Assembly: GCA_028702535.1 (NCBI GenBank)
Contig: JAQVOR010000013.1
Location: 1-42,634 of the forward strand
DNA length: 42,634 nt
Reading direction: 5' to 3'
From: Bacteroidales bacterium
Lineage (GTDB): Bacteria; Bacteroidota; Bacteroidia; Bacteroidales; ML635J-15
Shown piece after piece: positions 16,982 through 26,576 of the stretch. The translations under genes and the position numbers were made by a program. Positions within the stretch are counted from its first letter, which is position 1; each line of letters begins with the position of its first letter. The notes under the pieces were generated by a model that saw only the letters and a list, made by a program, of their open reading frames with translations, was not told the origin of the DNA and did no database searches.

Positions 16982-18130
16982 TTATAATCTGCTAGAGCCA
17001 CTATCACCAGCACCTCCCCCTAGTGTTACTCTTGCTCCAAAAGTATGAATCCCTCCAAATGGGTTTGTAAATCTATACGAGTAATCTATAGCAAGTACAG
17101 ATTTCTTTTCTTTATTTATCGGAACCTGGAGAGTAAGTCCCGCTGTTGGACCTGTTAAGGCAGTAGAGCGAGTAGCTACGTCGAAAATCCCATCCTCATA
17201 AATAAAACCACCTCTAAGAAATAAATATTCTTTAAACCCATACTCTATACCCAAATGATATTGGTCTTTAGTAAAAGAGTTAGATGTATAATTTGCAGCT
17301 ACTATAAGGTTGTGGTCTGAAGTAACCTCTTCTCTAACTTCATCAACTTTAGGAGCCAGTCTGAAATGATATGAAAATCCAATTTTGATAAGTGATGGAA
17401 GCTCAAATTCTTGACTTCTATGTTCAATTGTCATACTTGTACCATTTTCGGAAAAGCCAGTAAAACTCATGCCGTCTCCAGAGTATTTCATAGTAGTTCC
17501 AACATTCTTCATAGTGATACCAAAACGCATATTATCACGATTACGGTTTCCTGCTTTATCTTTACCTAGACCTGTTACATATTGGATACCAGCATCAATT
17601 GCGAAACCTGAAGAACTTACGTTAAAAATGTTTTGATTAAGCATTTTTACAGTAATTCCACCATAAATACTATTTGAAAATTCGCGTGCGTATCCAAGTC
17701 CAATAATATTATAAGTAGGACTAAAAGTACCAATCCCACCTTCTGGTAAATCTGCGGTAGTGATATCAATTTTACCCCAATTCATGTTCATAACGCTAAC
17801 GCCAAGCACACCAGTTTCACCAACTTTAGCTGCAAAACCTCCACTATTGATAGCCACTTCAGAACCTACAAGCCACTGAGTATTAGTAAAAGCAAATTCG
17901 GTTTTACGAGTAAATGCCAATCCTGCAATATTCTGGTGCATTGCTTCGAGTCCAACAACACAAGCAACGTTTGCATCACCCCATCCTGAACTCCTAGCCC
18001 AAGGATTTATCAACAATTCTGATGCTCCATTAGAACCCACACGTTGCTCATTACCGGCAAAGGTTTTTGTCGAGGTTAAACTCATTGCAACTGTTATCAG
18101 TATTGCCGAAATTAAATATAAATTTTTCAT
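16982..18130 (-). CDS. PorV/PorQ-family outer-membrane barrel
   Basis: A 382-residue outer-membrane protein with a signal peptide ending near TFA|G (residue 25). The N-terminal segment after the signal (GASELLINPWARSSGWGDANVA...EAMHQNIAGLAF) is the hallmark of the PorV/PorQ (UPF0164-like, FadL-type) family: it names the conserved 'a+s.gmGga.va...' plug region and the 'NPAgla' turn. Repeated amphipathic strands follow, and the barrel proper closes at TNPFGGIHTFGARVTL. Family members shuttle T9SS cargo from the translocon to the attachment complex. An extra Gly/Ser tail (GGGAGDSGSSRL) extends past the canonical C-terminal strand. The gene lies 26 bases after a giant T9SS-type protein and is followed by a decayed copy of its own 3' end and a terminator. 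It is probably a locus-specific PorV paralogue rather than the core one; this is inference. Confidence 0.85.
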   Translation of the reverse strand: MKNLYLISAILITVAMSLTSTKTFAGNEQRVGSNGASELLINPWARSSGWGDANVACVVGLEAMHQNIAGLAFTRKTEFAFTNTQWLVGSEVAINSGGFAAKVGETGVLGVSVMNMNWGKIDITTADLPEGGIGTFSPTYNIIGLGYAREFSNSIYGGITVKMLNQNIFNVSSSGFAIDAGIQYVTGLGKDKAGNRNRDNMRFGITMKNVGTTMKYSGDGMSFTGFSENGTSMTIEHRSQEFELPSLIKIGFSYHFRLAPKVDEVREEVTSDHNLIVAANYTSNSFTKDQYHLGIEYGFKEYLFLRGGFIYEDGIFDVATRSTALTGPTAGLTLQVPINKEKKSVLAIDYSYRFTNPFGGIHTFGARVTLGGGAGDSGSSRL

Positions 18131-18156
18131 ATTTCTTTATTTATCTTATAACAATT

Positions 18157-21100
18157 TTAGAAATTATTTAAGTCAATTGGACGCAATGCTCCAAACCATT
18201 TCACTATTTTCTCTCCAACACCTGGCACATTAACGTGAACGATGTAAACGCCACTCGCAATACTTATACCATAAGTGTTCTTCATATCCCACTGAATAAA
18301 TGTAACATCGTTGTCCTTATCGTAACGACGAACTAATCCACCACTTGCGTTATAAATTGAGATAGCACATGTTTTAGGAAGATTGGTAATTCTAACATAG
18401 TTATCTAACTGTGTGTTCTCGTAATATGAATTACCATAATATGGATTAGGAACCACTCTAATTAAATCCAGAGCATTTTCTGCTTGATTAAGGTTTTGTT
18501 TAATTGTTTTTACATCTGCAGTATTAAATGTAAACATTGGGAAATTATCGTTTTGTGGATTATCAACCGCATAATCATATTGACCTTTATGATATGGCAT
18601 TGAAACATTAATGTCAATACTAACATCGGTTGCCAGTAAATCAAATCCTTCACGTTTCATTGGTATAGCACACCACATAGCCGAATTCCAAATAGATCTA
18701 AAATCTATTATTGAAACGTAGTTGCTATTTTCGTATTTGACAAAATTATCATATATAAATTTACATGAGTCGTAAGCAGGTACATTACGTGCAGCTTGGG
18801 CAGAATATAGTCGTTCGTTTCTCATAATGTATATATAATGTTTGCCGCCAAATCTTGGTCCTAAATCGGAATATAAACCCGTCATATAATTATCGTAAGG
18901 GTATGAAGTAGGATTCCAAACCATGTCGGCCCCATTTTCACCAGTCATCCATGAATCTTCGCCAAATACTATGTTTAATCTTTCTCCCGTATTAAGGTCA
19001 ATTGCATATCCAGGAAACCATGATAAACCATGAGTGCCATCATTAAGGGGATTACCTTCTTTATCTACTGACGGACTTTTCCTTAGAGTAAATTTTAAAG
19101 CATTACCAATAGATCTATAATTTACTTTTGGAGTAACTAATTCATCTATAAGAGGACAATCTGCTTCTTTTGTCCATTCATTTTCGCACATTTCAACTAC
19201 ACATGAACGACTCCACTTAGACTTATCAGATGTAATTACCAACTTAACACTTGTTAATGGTTTAATATATGGTTGAAGAGAGGCTCTTACTGTTGGATCC
19301 GACAATCCATATTTTTTATCACTTGTAAATAAAAATGGGCCCCATGTTCCACCTAAGATTTTTTCAAAATTTTGATACTTATCATAAAATTCTCCTCCTG
19401 TTATCTTATAGTCATCAAATGAACCATCAATACAAGGATTAATAGCATTATCAGTAGATTGAGTTCCCACCCTTATCCAATTCAATGCATCTTGTCCATC
19501 TCCATCTGGAACAAAATATAGCCACGGTTTTGTTTTGTCCTCGAATTTTATTGAGGCAGTTAAAAAACCATTTTGATAATTGTTTCTATTACAGTATCCA
19601 GCGTAATTTACTTGGCTTATTGTAATCGAAAAACCCCAGTCCATAAATAAGTGCTCATAATTATCATTATACTGTATAAAAACTTCACTTTCGATTTCGT
19701 CCCCACTCGAATTCACGATAGTATATGAGAAAGGTATAAAATCCTTACGATTAGATAAATTATCACCATTTTTATGACCTAAAAATCCATTTGAAGGTCT
19801 TGAAATTGCATTTGGATTAAATTTAAGAGTGTATATATCTTCAGGAACGTTTAAGGGATCAATTATTTTTACGTTAATAGGTCCTTTTCCGTTATTATAA
19901 GTTCTATTAGTAGCTTTCCATGGATACCCAGACATAATCTCGTCAATGGTTTCTTGAGTAAGCTCAAGGATATTGTTACCGTTGCCGTGTCCTTCAATCA
20001 TTGTAATTTTAGGTCCATACCCATAATCTCCTTGCACGATGGTTCCACCGTTTTCAGGATCGTTTATATGTGGTAAAGCAGTATAACGTTTAATATTGTT
20101 ACGACCAGCTAAATAAGGTTTTTTCTGTCCATTAAATGTTTCTTGTATAGATTGATTATATAACATAGAGTTGTTATATCCGTATGCTAAGACAGAATAA
20201 TAATATTCTCTGTTGTTAATCAATCGAGGATCTCCAGATGCAAATAAGTCGTTATCAACAACAAAAGTATGGATTATTCCATTATTATTTCCATTAACCT
20301 CTAGAACAGGCACATTGGCACTAAGCTCATCAGACCATTTGTAATTAACAACCTGACTAATATCGTCTTTAATATCACACTGGAATACTTGACGAACTAA
20401 TCCGTCATTATATCTATCAGAAATACTAACTCTAGGATTTTTATATTGAAATACTTGATATCCTTGGAATCTATAATATTCATCACAAGGGTCAATATCC
20501 GATGCACATACAATTGAAGGATCTTTTTCAACGTAAGTTTCAAGATAATTATTGCTACCTGACTTATTGTAAATATGGAAGATTAATTTTTTATCCATCT
20601 CAACAATTTTTAGTTCAGGAGCATCTGGACCATTAAGTACTCGGAAACAGTTTTCAAATAGTATTTGGGCTTTATCGTCTGCTCTACGAACAGCCTCAAC
20701 AGATGCCCAAGGGCCTCCAGAAGGAGCTCGAGCATAAACGGCACCAATTGTAATGTCATTAACCGCCCCTGGATATAAAGTAAAAGGACCCGCTGATTGA
20801 ACAAAGCGAACATCTCTTGGCGAGTTAGGAGTAGAACCAGGACCTAAAGGCTCTTCTTCTGACCAACTACCTTGAGGAATACCTCCTTGTCCCCAACCAC
20901 AAGGGTCTGTTGTTGGAGTACCTGGAAACATAAAATCGGTTTTGATATCGCTTCCTCCACCTGAATAATGTCCTGTCCCACCGTAAGTCAAAGGAGTATT
21001 GTCTAACCAAAAACCTGTCAAATAGTTATAATGTTCACCAGCAGTATGAGGGTCTAGCGTATTTTCATTATCGCCTGTACCAGCATTATTAAAATATAAA

Positions 21101-22377
21101 AATCTTCTCATTCCCCAACGTTCGTTATCTACTGTACCATCTTGAAAGTTAAGTCCGTTTATATTACCGTTTAAAATATCACCTTTATCACAATTTAAAA
21201 CTTTCACACCATTTACGGTATCAAAACTGGTTCTATTGTCTAATCCATCTGGGTCTTGATAAGGGCCTTCAAAAAAGTCGATGCCAATAGCTGGAGGCTG
21301 TGCCCCATAACCTTGAATACCATCAGCTGTTTCATCATTATTATCACCATTATACATATACCCTAATCCACGCATTACATCACAACCACAAAAGTCGTCT
21401 TTTGCATAACCAAGGTCGGCATCTGTCCAAACACCAAAGAAAGTTTCAAATAGTGTATATGTGGATCTATTAATAATATTGTAATTATAAAAAGTCATGT
21501 CATTAAGTTCATCATTTGTAGTAAATGCAAATGCCTGAGCTCTAAACTCCATACCAATAGAAGCCCCACCAGTTTCAGTATGAATATTTCCTTTATCATT
21601 ATAGACCCACCATAGAGTTTCGTCTCCAAAAAGTTTTGGCATTCTATTACGAGGTCTTAAACAATCTGGGTCATCAGTAATACCATTATTGACAAACTCA
21701 TAATATGGAAAATCGCCCATTAGCGGATTATAATAACCATCACCGTCAGTATCCCAAAATGGAGCAAGATTATAATCATAACCACCTTCTGGCCCGTGGG
21801 CTGGCCAATTCATAATAATATCTGGTATAGAATAAAGTGGAAATTGTTCTTCAGTATTGCATTCAGAATCTTGTGAACAATCAAACCACTCTCTAAATTC
21901 TTTAACCATATTCTTAGTTATAAAGAAGTGCTTATCGTATTCACGACAGATATCCTGCGTAACTGTTGCAATTGCCGCACCAGATGTAATTAGTGGCCCA
22001 GGCCAGTAATCGTTTCCATTTTGGCGAAATTTCTGAGCAGCAACTTTAAGTTGATTGTTAGCATCTTTACCGCCAACCCAAATAGCTCCAGCAAACAATG
22101 CACTAGTTGATCCATCAGCAGGTACAATATAATATGCTTTACCCTGAAGATCCCACCACATATCGCCAGCGGTATGGATTAGGGCTCGTACATTGTTAAC
22201 ACCAAGTTCCGTAGATGTTTGCCCTGGCTCACATAATTCTGTTGAACGCAGAGTAGGGATAGCATCTGCCTGAGTACCTTGCCACTTATCAGCCAGCAAG
22301 TAATTCGATATTACGCTCAAGGCCGCAATAAATAATATTTTTTTTAGGCTTTTCATATTTTGCTTATTCTTATTCAT
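18157..22377 (-). CDS. Giant secreted surface protein with T9SS-like tail (paralogue 1)
   Basis: A 1406-residue exported protein. Translation may begin at 22377 or at the in-frame ATG at 22356, which gives a tighter signal peptide (MKSLKKILFIAALSVISN). Conserved landmarks are GDMWWDLQGKAYYIVPADG (about 71-89), NWPAHGPEGGYD (190-201), a Ca-binding-like DTDGDGYYNP (209-218), YNGDNNDETADGI, and a SAGPFTLYPG segment of a kind I recall in large secreted proteins of Bacteroidota and relatives. The C-terminal 104 residues (RVVPNPYYGN...ASGVYIVHVNVPGVGEKIVKWFG) are a T9SS/FlgD-like sorting domain. No enzyme motif was recognised. It sits 13 bases after a TonB-dependent receptor and 26 before a PorV-like barrel, so the three are almost surely one transcript. 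The arrangement suggests a surface-exposed partner of the receptor, for instance in capturing a ligand. Confidence 0.87.
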   Translation of the reverse strand: MNKNKQNMKSLKKILFIAALSVISNYLLADKWQGTQADAIPTLRSTELCEPGQTSTELGVNNVRALIHTAGDMWWDLQGKAYYIVPADGSTSALFAGAIWVGGKDANNQLKVAAQKFRQNGNDYWPGPLITSGAAIATVTQDICREYDKHFFITKNMVKEFREWFDCSQDSECNTEEQFPLYSIPDIIMNWPAHGPEGGYDYNLAPFWDTDGDGYYNPLMGDFPYYEFVNNGITDDPDCLRPRNRMPKLFGDETLWWVYNDKGNIHTETGGASIGMEFRAQAFAFTTNDELNDMTFYNYNIINRSTYTLFETFFGVWTDADLGYAKDDFCGCDVMRGLGYMYNGDNNDETADGIQGYGAQPPAIGIDFFEGPYQDPDGLDNRTSFDTVNGVKVLNCDKGDILNGNINGLNFQDGTVDNERWGMRRFLYFNNAGTGDNENTLDPHTAGEHYNYLTGFWLDNTPLTYGGTGHYSGGGSDIKTDFMFPGTPTTDPCGWGQGGIPQGSWSEEEPLGPGSTPNSPRDVRFVQSAGPFTLYPGAVNDITIGAVYARAPSGGPWASVEAVRRADDKAQILFENCFRVLNGPDAPELKIVEMDKKLIFHIYNKSGSNNYLETYVEKDPSIVCASDIDPCDEYYRFQGYQVFQYKNPRVSISDRYNDGLVRQVFQCDIKDDISQVVNYKWSDELSANVPVLEVNGNNNGIIHTFVVDNDLFASGDPRLINNREYYYSVLAYGYNNSMLYNQSIQETFNGQKKPYLAGRNNIKRYTALPHINDPENGGTIVQGDYGYGPKITMIEGHGNGNNILELTQETIDEIMSGYPWKATNRTYNNGKGPINVKIIDPLNVPEDIYTLKFNPNAISRPSNGFLGHKNGDNLSNRKDFIPFSYTIVNSSGDEIESEVFIQYNDNYEHLFMDWGFSITISQVNYAGYCNRNNYQNGFLTASIKFEDKTKPWLYFVPDGDGQDALNWIRVGTQSTDNAINPCIDGSFDDYKITGGEFYDKYQNFEKILGGTWGPFLFTSDKKYGLSDPTVRASLQPYIKPLTSVKLVITSDKSKWSRSCVVEMCENEWTKEADCPLIDELVTPKVNYRSIGNALKFTLRKSPSVDKEGNPLNDGTHGLSWFPGYAIDLNTGERLNIVFGEDSWMTGENGADMVWNPTSYPYDNYMTGLYSDLGPRFGGKHYIYIMRNERLYSAQAARNVPAYDSCKFIYDNFVKYENSNYVSIIDFRSIWNSAMWCAIPMKREGFDLLATDVSIDINVSMPYHKGQYDYAVDNPQNDNFPMFTFNTADVKTIKQNLNQAENALDLIRVVPNPYYGNSYYENTQLDNYVRITNLPKTCAISIYNASGGLVRRYDKDNDVTFIQWDMKNTYGISIASGVYIVHVNVPGVGEKIVKWFGALRPIDLNNF

Positions 22378-22390
22378 TATAATCTGTTAA

Positions 22391-25300
22391 TTAAAAACTA
22401 AATTGAACACCTAATCGTATAGTTCTAGGTAAACTATAATTATAAGGTGAGTTTATGTACATTGCATAGTAATTCCGGTATGCTTCCTCATCATTTTGAG
22501 TTGCAATTGCTGTCTGATAATCTGCAAAATTGAGGAATCCGTCATCGTCTGGATTACCAGTATATTCATATAGTCCAGTTACGTTTTTGGTATTAAAAAG
22601 ATTTGATATTTCTAAATATACATTTAAATATCCGTATTTTTCTTTTGATCCGTCCTCTTTTTTCTCAGCAAGTTTAACTTTAATATCTCGATCTAAACGC
22701 ATATTAATAGTAGTTCTCCACGGTTTACGTGAACCATTTAGTGAACCAACAATGGTACCAGAAGTAGGCTTGTTACGTTTTGTATATGGAGACCCAGAAC
22801 CAGCATTAACAACAAAGTTAACACCTGTATTAGCGAAAATACTTTTACCACCAATTTTTGGTCCATTATAAGGTGTTCCTGATACTTTTCCACCGTAACG
22901 ATAATCAACTGTAATAGCAAAGTTATTTCTTTGGTCAAAATCGAGTGGAATTGTAGTTCTTAGGTTTGGCTTATCAGATTTTACAATCGCTGCTCCTGAT
23001 TCAAAACTCGAACCTGTACCATTAGCAAATTGTAAAGTATAAGAAGCTCTTAATGTTACATTACCAGTTCTTCTAAGATCGTAAGTTACTCCAAAACCTT
23101 TAACTGTTCCAAAGTCTATATTTCCATAAGTGTAATAGTTCACAGGATAAGCTCCATAAACAGCTATTGCTTGCTGCATATCACGCATTTCACGATAGAA
23201 AGCAGATAATTTAAGAGCTGATGTATTACTTAATTTTTGTTGGAACCCTAATTCATAATCAATAGTTTTTTCAGTTTTTAAGTTTGGATTAGACAACAAA
23301 TTCTCGTTGTTTTGACGAATAAATAAGTAATCTAATGGATTTAAACGTGCAGCATAAGATGGCCTTTTTGATAGTATATCATAGTGAGCAAAAAATAAGG
23401 CTTCGTCTGAAATAGGAAACGAGAATGATACACGTGGCATTACAACTATCTGAGGTTTGTAATCCTCAAAAGCACTTGAATTTAATTTCGCCTCAGCATC
23501 AAGCAAATAAGGAGCAATACCAGATGAACTTGCAATAGATTTTGGATTTTCAATTTCCGCTCCAGTTGCATCATACCAAACTGAACCTACACGATACCCG
23601 TTAATAGCACTCGGCGATGAAATATCATTAACATAAACAACTGCATTATCTGGGATATTACTAGGGTGAGTTGTATTAGCAATAAGTCCTCTTTCGTCTG
23701 TATCCCCAACAGTATATGCGTTATGTAATAAAAATTGGTCTTTAAGCACCATTTGGTTAGCATCGTATCTATCAACACGAACACCTATATTAAATATAAG
23801 GTCTTTAAATGCAAATTTGTCTTGTATGTAACCTGCAATATAGTTAGGCTCAAAAGAACCTACTGGTCTTTCAAGGTATCCCTCTTCGGTTGTTTTGTTA
23901 AAGAAATCATCGAAAGTGGGTTTGTAATTTAATTTATCTCCTTTATAATCATAACCATAGTAGGACACATAGCTACTTCCTTGATTAAATAATTCGTCAG
24001 GACTAAACCAACTAATATCTAATGATTCAGGATCATAAGAATCTAAATCTAACCACTCGAGACTATTTACTTCCAAACCAAGGCTTTCTCTTAATTTAGT
24101 GTCAAATTTTGATTGCGATGCTGCATTATAAAGTCTAGGATAGTCAATTGTATCTAAAAACACTCCGTTTTCATCTCTATATTCTATTGGATTATATTGA
24201 TCCTTTTCAAGAATGTGATAGTTTGTTAATTTTCGTGCAAGTGTCCACAATCCAAATGGAGAAACACCATAATATGAATCGTTTCTTTGTTCAAATTCAA
24301 ATCCAAGACTAATCTCATGATTTTTTATATCGGCAGAACCAGAAGCCGATACTCTAAACTGAGTAGCATCGCTCATTGTATATGATGTATATGGATTTGC
24401 CGGACTGCTCCATAAACCATAAACACTTGGAGCACCCATACCATTAAGTAAACCTCCATTTTGCATTACAGAATTTACATCTTTGCCATAGTAATCCTCA
24501 AAATATTGAAAATACTGTTCTGTATATCTCGCAAGATCAGGATTTAATTCACCAGCTTCAAAATCTTCGATTCTGTAAAACCATGTTTGCATTAAATAAG
24601 CTTCCTTACCAGTTAGACTATCAAGTCCATATGCATAATATTTTTCAGGAGTAGTGTTAAACTTACCAACATGACCATACTCAAAGAAGTTATTATCAAA
24701 ATCTTTGTTATAATATTTTGAGAAAGTTTTTGAATAATCGACTTGAATTGTATAAAATGGATTTTTTATAATTGCCTCTTTTTCACTCTCTGAATTATCT
24801 CTAAACTTTTGTGTTAATCTTCCATAAACTCTCCAGTTATTATAATTCCAATAACCATTATTTTCTGAATTAAAAAGTTGATTTGAATAAGAGTAAGCTC
24901 TTTCGTCTCTATAATCTATAGTACCACCAAATGTTAAGTTAAGATCTCGAATAGGTGAAACATCAACTTTTCCAGCAATATTAAAACTTTTGCTTTCAGC
25001 ATTTTCTCTCGTTTTATAATTTTGGAAAGCATCTTTATGTAAATAATCAGTATTTTGATAAATAATTGCGCCTTCATTTGTTTGGACTAATTGCAAAGGA
25101 TTATCTTTAATACTCTGAACAACGTCATCATTTGCTCTCCATTCTCCAACAGCAGAAGGACTACCGTCTTTAACAATACTACCTTCAATTGAGAGCAAGA
25201 AACCAGCAATAGTTCTTCTTCTATTTGAGCCATCCTCTTCTACTGTCCAAATTGGACCTGATAACATTAGTCCGCCAAGATTATATCCATAAGGATCTAA

Positions 25301-26020
25301 AAATTGGGAAGTAACTAATTCCACACCACCAAAGTATTTTGAAGTTGGTCCTTTAGTTATCACGGAGATAATACCACCAGTAGCGTCACCATAGTTAGCT
25401 GGCAGTCCACCAGTAATCACTTGAACCTGCTCAATTGCAGATTTTGGTACAGAACTTGAGCCTCTCACTTTCACACCATCAACATAGTAAACCGTACCTT
25501 CAGACCGTGCACCTCTAATAGAACCCACTTCACCATCTTCTGAATAGACACCCCCAACAGTTGTTGCAACAGCAGCAGCCGAACGCCCAGGCATCTTAGC
25601 AATATCTTCAGAACCTACTGTCCCTCCAGATGCTGTTTGGTCTTTTGTAATCAACGGTACTTTGTACTCCTTAATTTCAACCTCTGCAAGCATCTCTGCC
25701 GATGCATTTAATTCAAAATTTTGGAAAGTAATACTTCCTCCAGAAACCTGAACATTGTTGTACATAAGTGTTGCATACCCAACATATGAGGCAGACACAG
25801 TGTACTTACCAACTGGTATAGGTTTAATACTATAACGACCGTCAAAGTCAGTCATCCCCCCGGTAACAATATTATTATTCTCTTCAATCGTCACGTTCGC
25901 AAACGGGATTGGCTCTCCAGTTGCTGCATCAGTTATGGAACCATTTAGCGTCCCTTGAGCATACAACCCTGCACTTGCAACTGCAAATGCCATAATAACT
26001 AGTAGTAATTTTCGTAACAT
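22391..26020 (-). CDS. TonB-dependent receptor with carboxypeptidase-regulatory-like domain
   Basis: A 1209-residue outer-membrane receptor. It has a signal peptide (to about SAGLYA|Q, residue 21) and a carboxypeptidase-regulatory-like beta sandwich at about 22-110 (GTLNGSITDAATGEPIPFANV...DGRYSIKPIPVGKYTVSASYVGY). The plug domain covers about 120-230 (DQTASGGTVGSEDIAKMPGR, GARSEGTVYYVDGVKV, ITGGLPANYGDATGGIISVITKG), and a long barrel ends in an aromatic strand (TIRLGVQFSF). At about 1200 residues it is longer than classic siderophore receptors, typical of SusC-sized proteins, but no SusD-like lipoprotein is adjacent. A giant T9SS-type surface protein follows instead. It imports a substrate using TonB energy; the substrate is unknown. 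It heads the operon with the giant protein and the PorV-like barrel. Confidence 0.93.
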   Translation of the reverse strand: MLRKLLLVIMAFAVASAGLYAQGTLNGSITDAATGEPIPFANVTIEENNNIVTGGMTDFDGRYSIKPIPVGKYTVSASYVGYATLMYNNVQVSGGSITFQNFELNASAEMLAEVEIKEYKVPLITKDQTASGGTVGSEDIAKMPGRSAAAVATTVGGVYSEDGEVGSIRGARSEGTVYYVDGVKVRGSSSVPKSAIEQVQVITGGLPANYGDATGGIISVITKGPTSKYFGGVELVTSQFLDPYGYNLGGLMLSGPIWTVEEDGSNRRRTIAGFLLSIEGSIVKDGSPSAVGEWRANDDVVQSIKDNPLQLVQTNEGAIIYQNTDYLHKDAFQNYKTRENAESKSFNIAGKVDVSPIRDLNLTFGGTIDYRDERAYSYSNQLFNSENNGYWNYNNWRVYGRLTQKFRDNSESEKEAIIKNPFYTIQVDYSKTFSKYYNKDFDNNFFEYGHVGKFNTTPEKYYAYGLDSLTGKEAYLMQTWFYRIEDFEAGELNPDLARYTEQYFQYFEDYYGKDVNSVMQNGGLLNGMGAPSVYGLWSSPANPYTSYTMSDATQFRVSASGSADIKNHEISLGFEFEQRNDSYYGVSPFGLWTLARKLTNYHILEKDQYNPIEYRDENGVFLDTIDYPRLYNAASQSKFDTKLRESLGLEVNSLEWLDLDSYDPESLDISWFSPDELFNQGSSYVSYYGYDYKGDKLNYKPTFDDFFNKTTEEGYLERPVGSFEPNYIAGYIQDKFAFKDLIFNIGVRVDRYDANQMVLKDQFLLHNAYTVGDTDERGLIANTTHPSNIPDNAVVYVNDISSPSAINGYRVGSVWYDATGAEIENPKSIASSSGIAPYLLDAEAKLNSSAFEDYKPQIVVMPRVSFSFPISDEALFFAHYDILSKRPSYAARLNPLDYLFIRQNNENLLSNPNLKTEKTIDYELGFQQKLSNTSALKLSAFYREMRDMQQAIAVYGAYPVNYYTYGNIDFGTVKGFGVTYDLRRTGNVTLRASYTLQFANGTGSSFESGAAIVKSDKPNLRTTIPLDFDQRNNFAITVDYRYGGKVSGTPYNGPKIGGKSIFANTGVNFVVNAGSGSPYTKRNKPTSGTIVGSLNGSRKPWRTTINMRLDRDIKVKLAEKKEDGSKEKYGYLNVYLEISNLFNTKNVTGLYEYTGNPDDDGFLNFADYQTAIATQNDEEAYRNYYAMYINSPYNYSLPRTIRLGVQFSF

Positions 26021-26067
26021 AATAGAGTTTTACTTTATACAATAACTTAACCCAATTAAGAAAAGTG

Positions 26068-26099
26068 TAAATATAATACACAATTAATCATTGACCAAA
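26068..26099 (-). promoter_or_regulatory. Promoter of the TonB receptor/giant-protein operon
   Basis: On the minus strand TTTG (26096-26099), a 20-base spacer and TATATTTA (26068-26075, one base from TAnnTTTG) give a good Bacteroidota promoter with a leader of about 40 bases before the ATG at 26020. Confidence 0.5.
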
Positions 26100-26179
26100 A
26101 TATTTGAACTTAAATTTCATCTTTTTTTTAAAATATATACTTAACATCATTTAAATCAGATAAATAAAAAAAATATTAA

Positions 26180-26533
26180 CTATCTGGAGTTTTTAACAGA
26201 TTCGCGTTTGGATTTTTTCATACGTTTCCAAGTGCGTTTGCCACCAACAAGATCCTTTCCTCCCCCATTTATCTTTTTATTGTGCTTCCTAACTGCTTTT
26301 TTGTGTAATTTCCTGTCATTTTTATCTTTTTTTTTGTCTTTTTTTATTGTCGCATCTTCAATTTTCATAATACGCCTATCTTCTCGTGTGGGTTTTACCC
26401 GTTTTGAGCGTTGCGATTTCATGTGCTTTTCGTTGTCAATACTATAATTCGACTGCGAAAATCCACTTATAGGCATTAAAATAAATACAGCACAAGTTAA
26501 TATTTGTAAAAATTTAGTTAATTTTGTAATCAT
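26180..26533 (-). CDS. Small exported, very basic protein of unknown function
   Basis: From the ATG at 26533 the frame encodes 117 residues: a signal peptide (MITKLTKFLQILTCAVFILMPISGFSQ) and a mature part of about 90 residues that is almost half Lys, Arg, Asp and Glu with a strong positive excess (SKRVKPTREDRRIMKIED, KKDKKKDKNDRK, WKRMKKSKRES). No family was recognised. The frame stays open upstream to 26698, but that extension lies inside the divergent gene and lacks a signal-peptide start, so 26533 is preferred. The start codon is only 13 bases from that of the lipoprotein gene on the other strand. Proteins of this look occur in Bacteroidota; binding to anionic surface polymers or nucleic acid is a guess. 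Confidence 0.6.
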   Translation of the reverse strand: MITKLTKFLQILTCAVFILMPISGFSQSNYSIDNEKHMKSQRSKRVKPTREDRRIMKIEDATIKKDKKKDKNDRKLHKKAVRKHNKKINGGGKDLVGGKRTWKRMKKSKRESVKNSR

Positions 26534-26576
26534 TATTAAACTAAGTATGAAAATAAAAAATATTGTGCCAAAGATA
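26519..26576. promoter_or_regulatory. Overlapping divergent promoter elements
   Basis: TAATTTTG at 26519-26526 (+) matches TAnnTTTG for the lipoprotein gene starting at 26547. CAAAGATA at 26569-26576 reads TATCTTTG on the minus strand for the basic-protein gene starting at 26533. Each element lies inside the coding region of the opposite gene, so the transcripts would overlap at their 5' ends. No TTTG was found at the expected -33 spacing for either. Confidence 0.35.

Noticed and set aside
22530-22871. 113-codon plus-strand frame
   Set aside because: It is antisense to the barrel end of the TonB-dependent receptor and shows no independent gene features.
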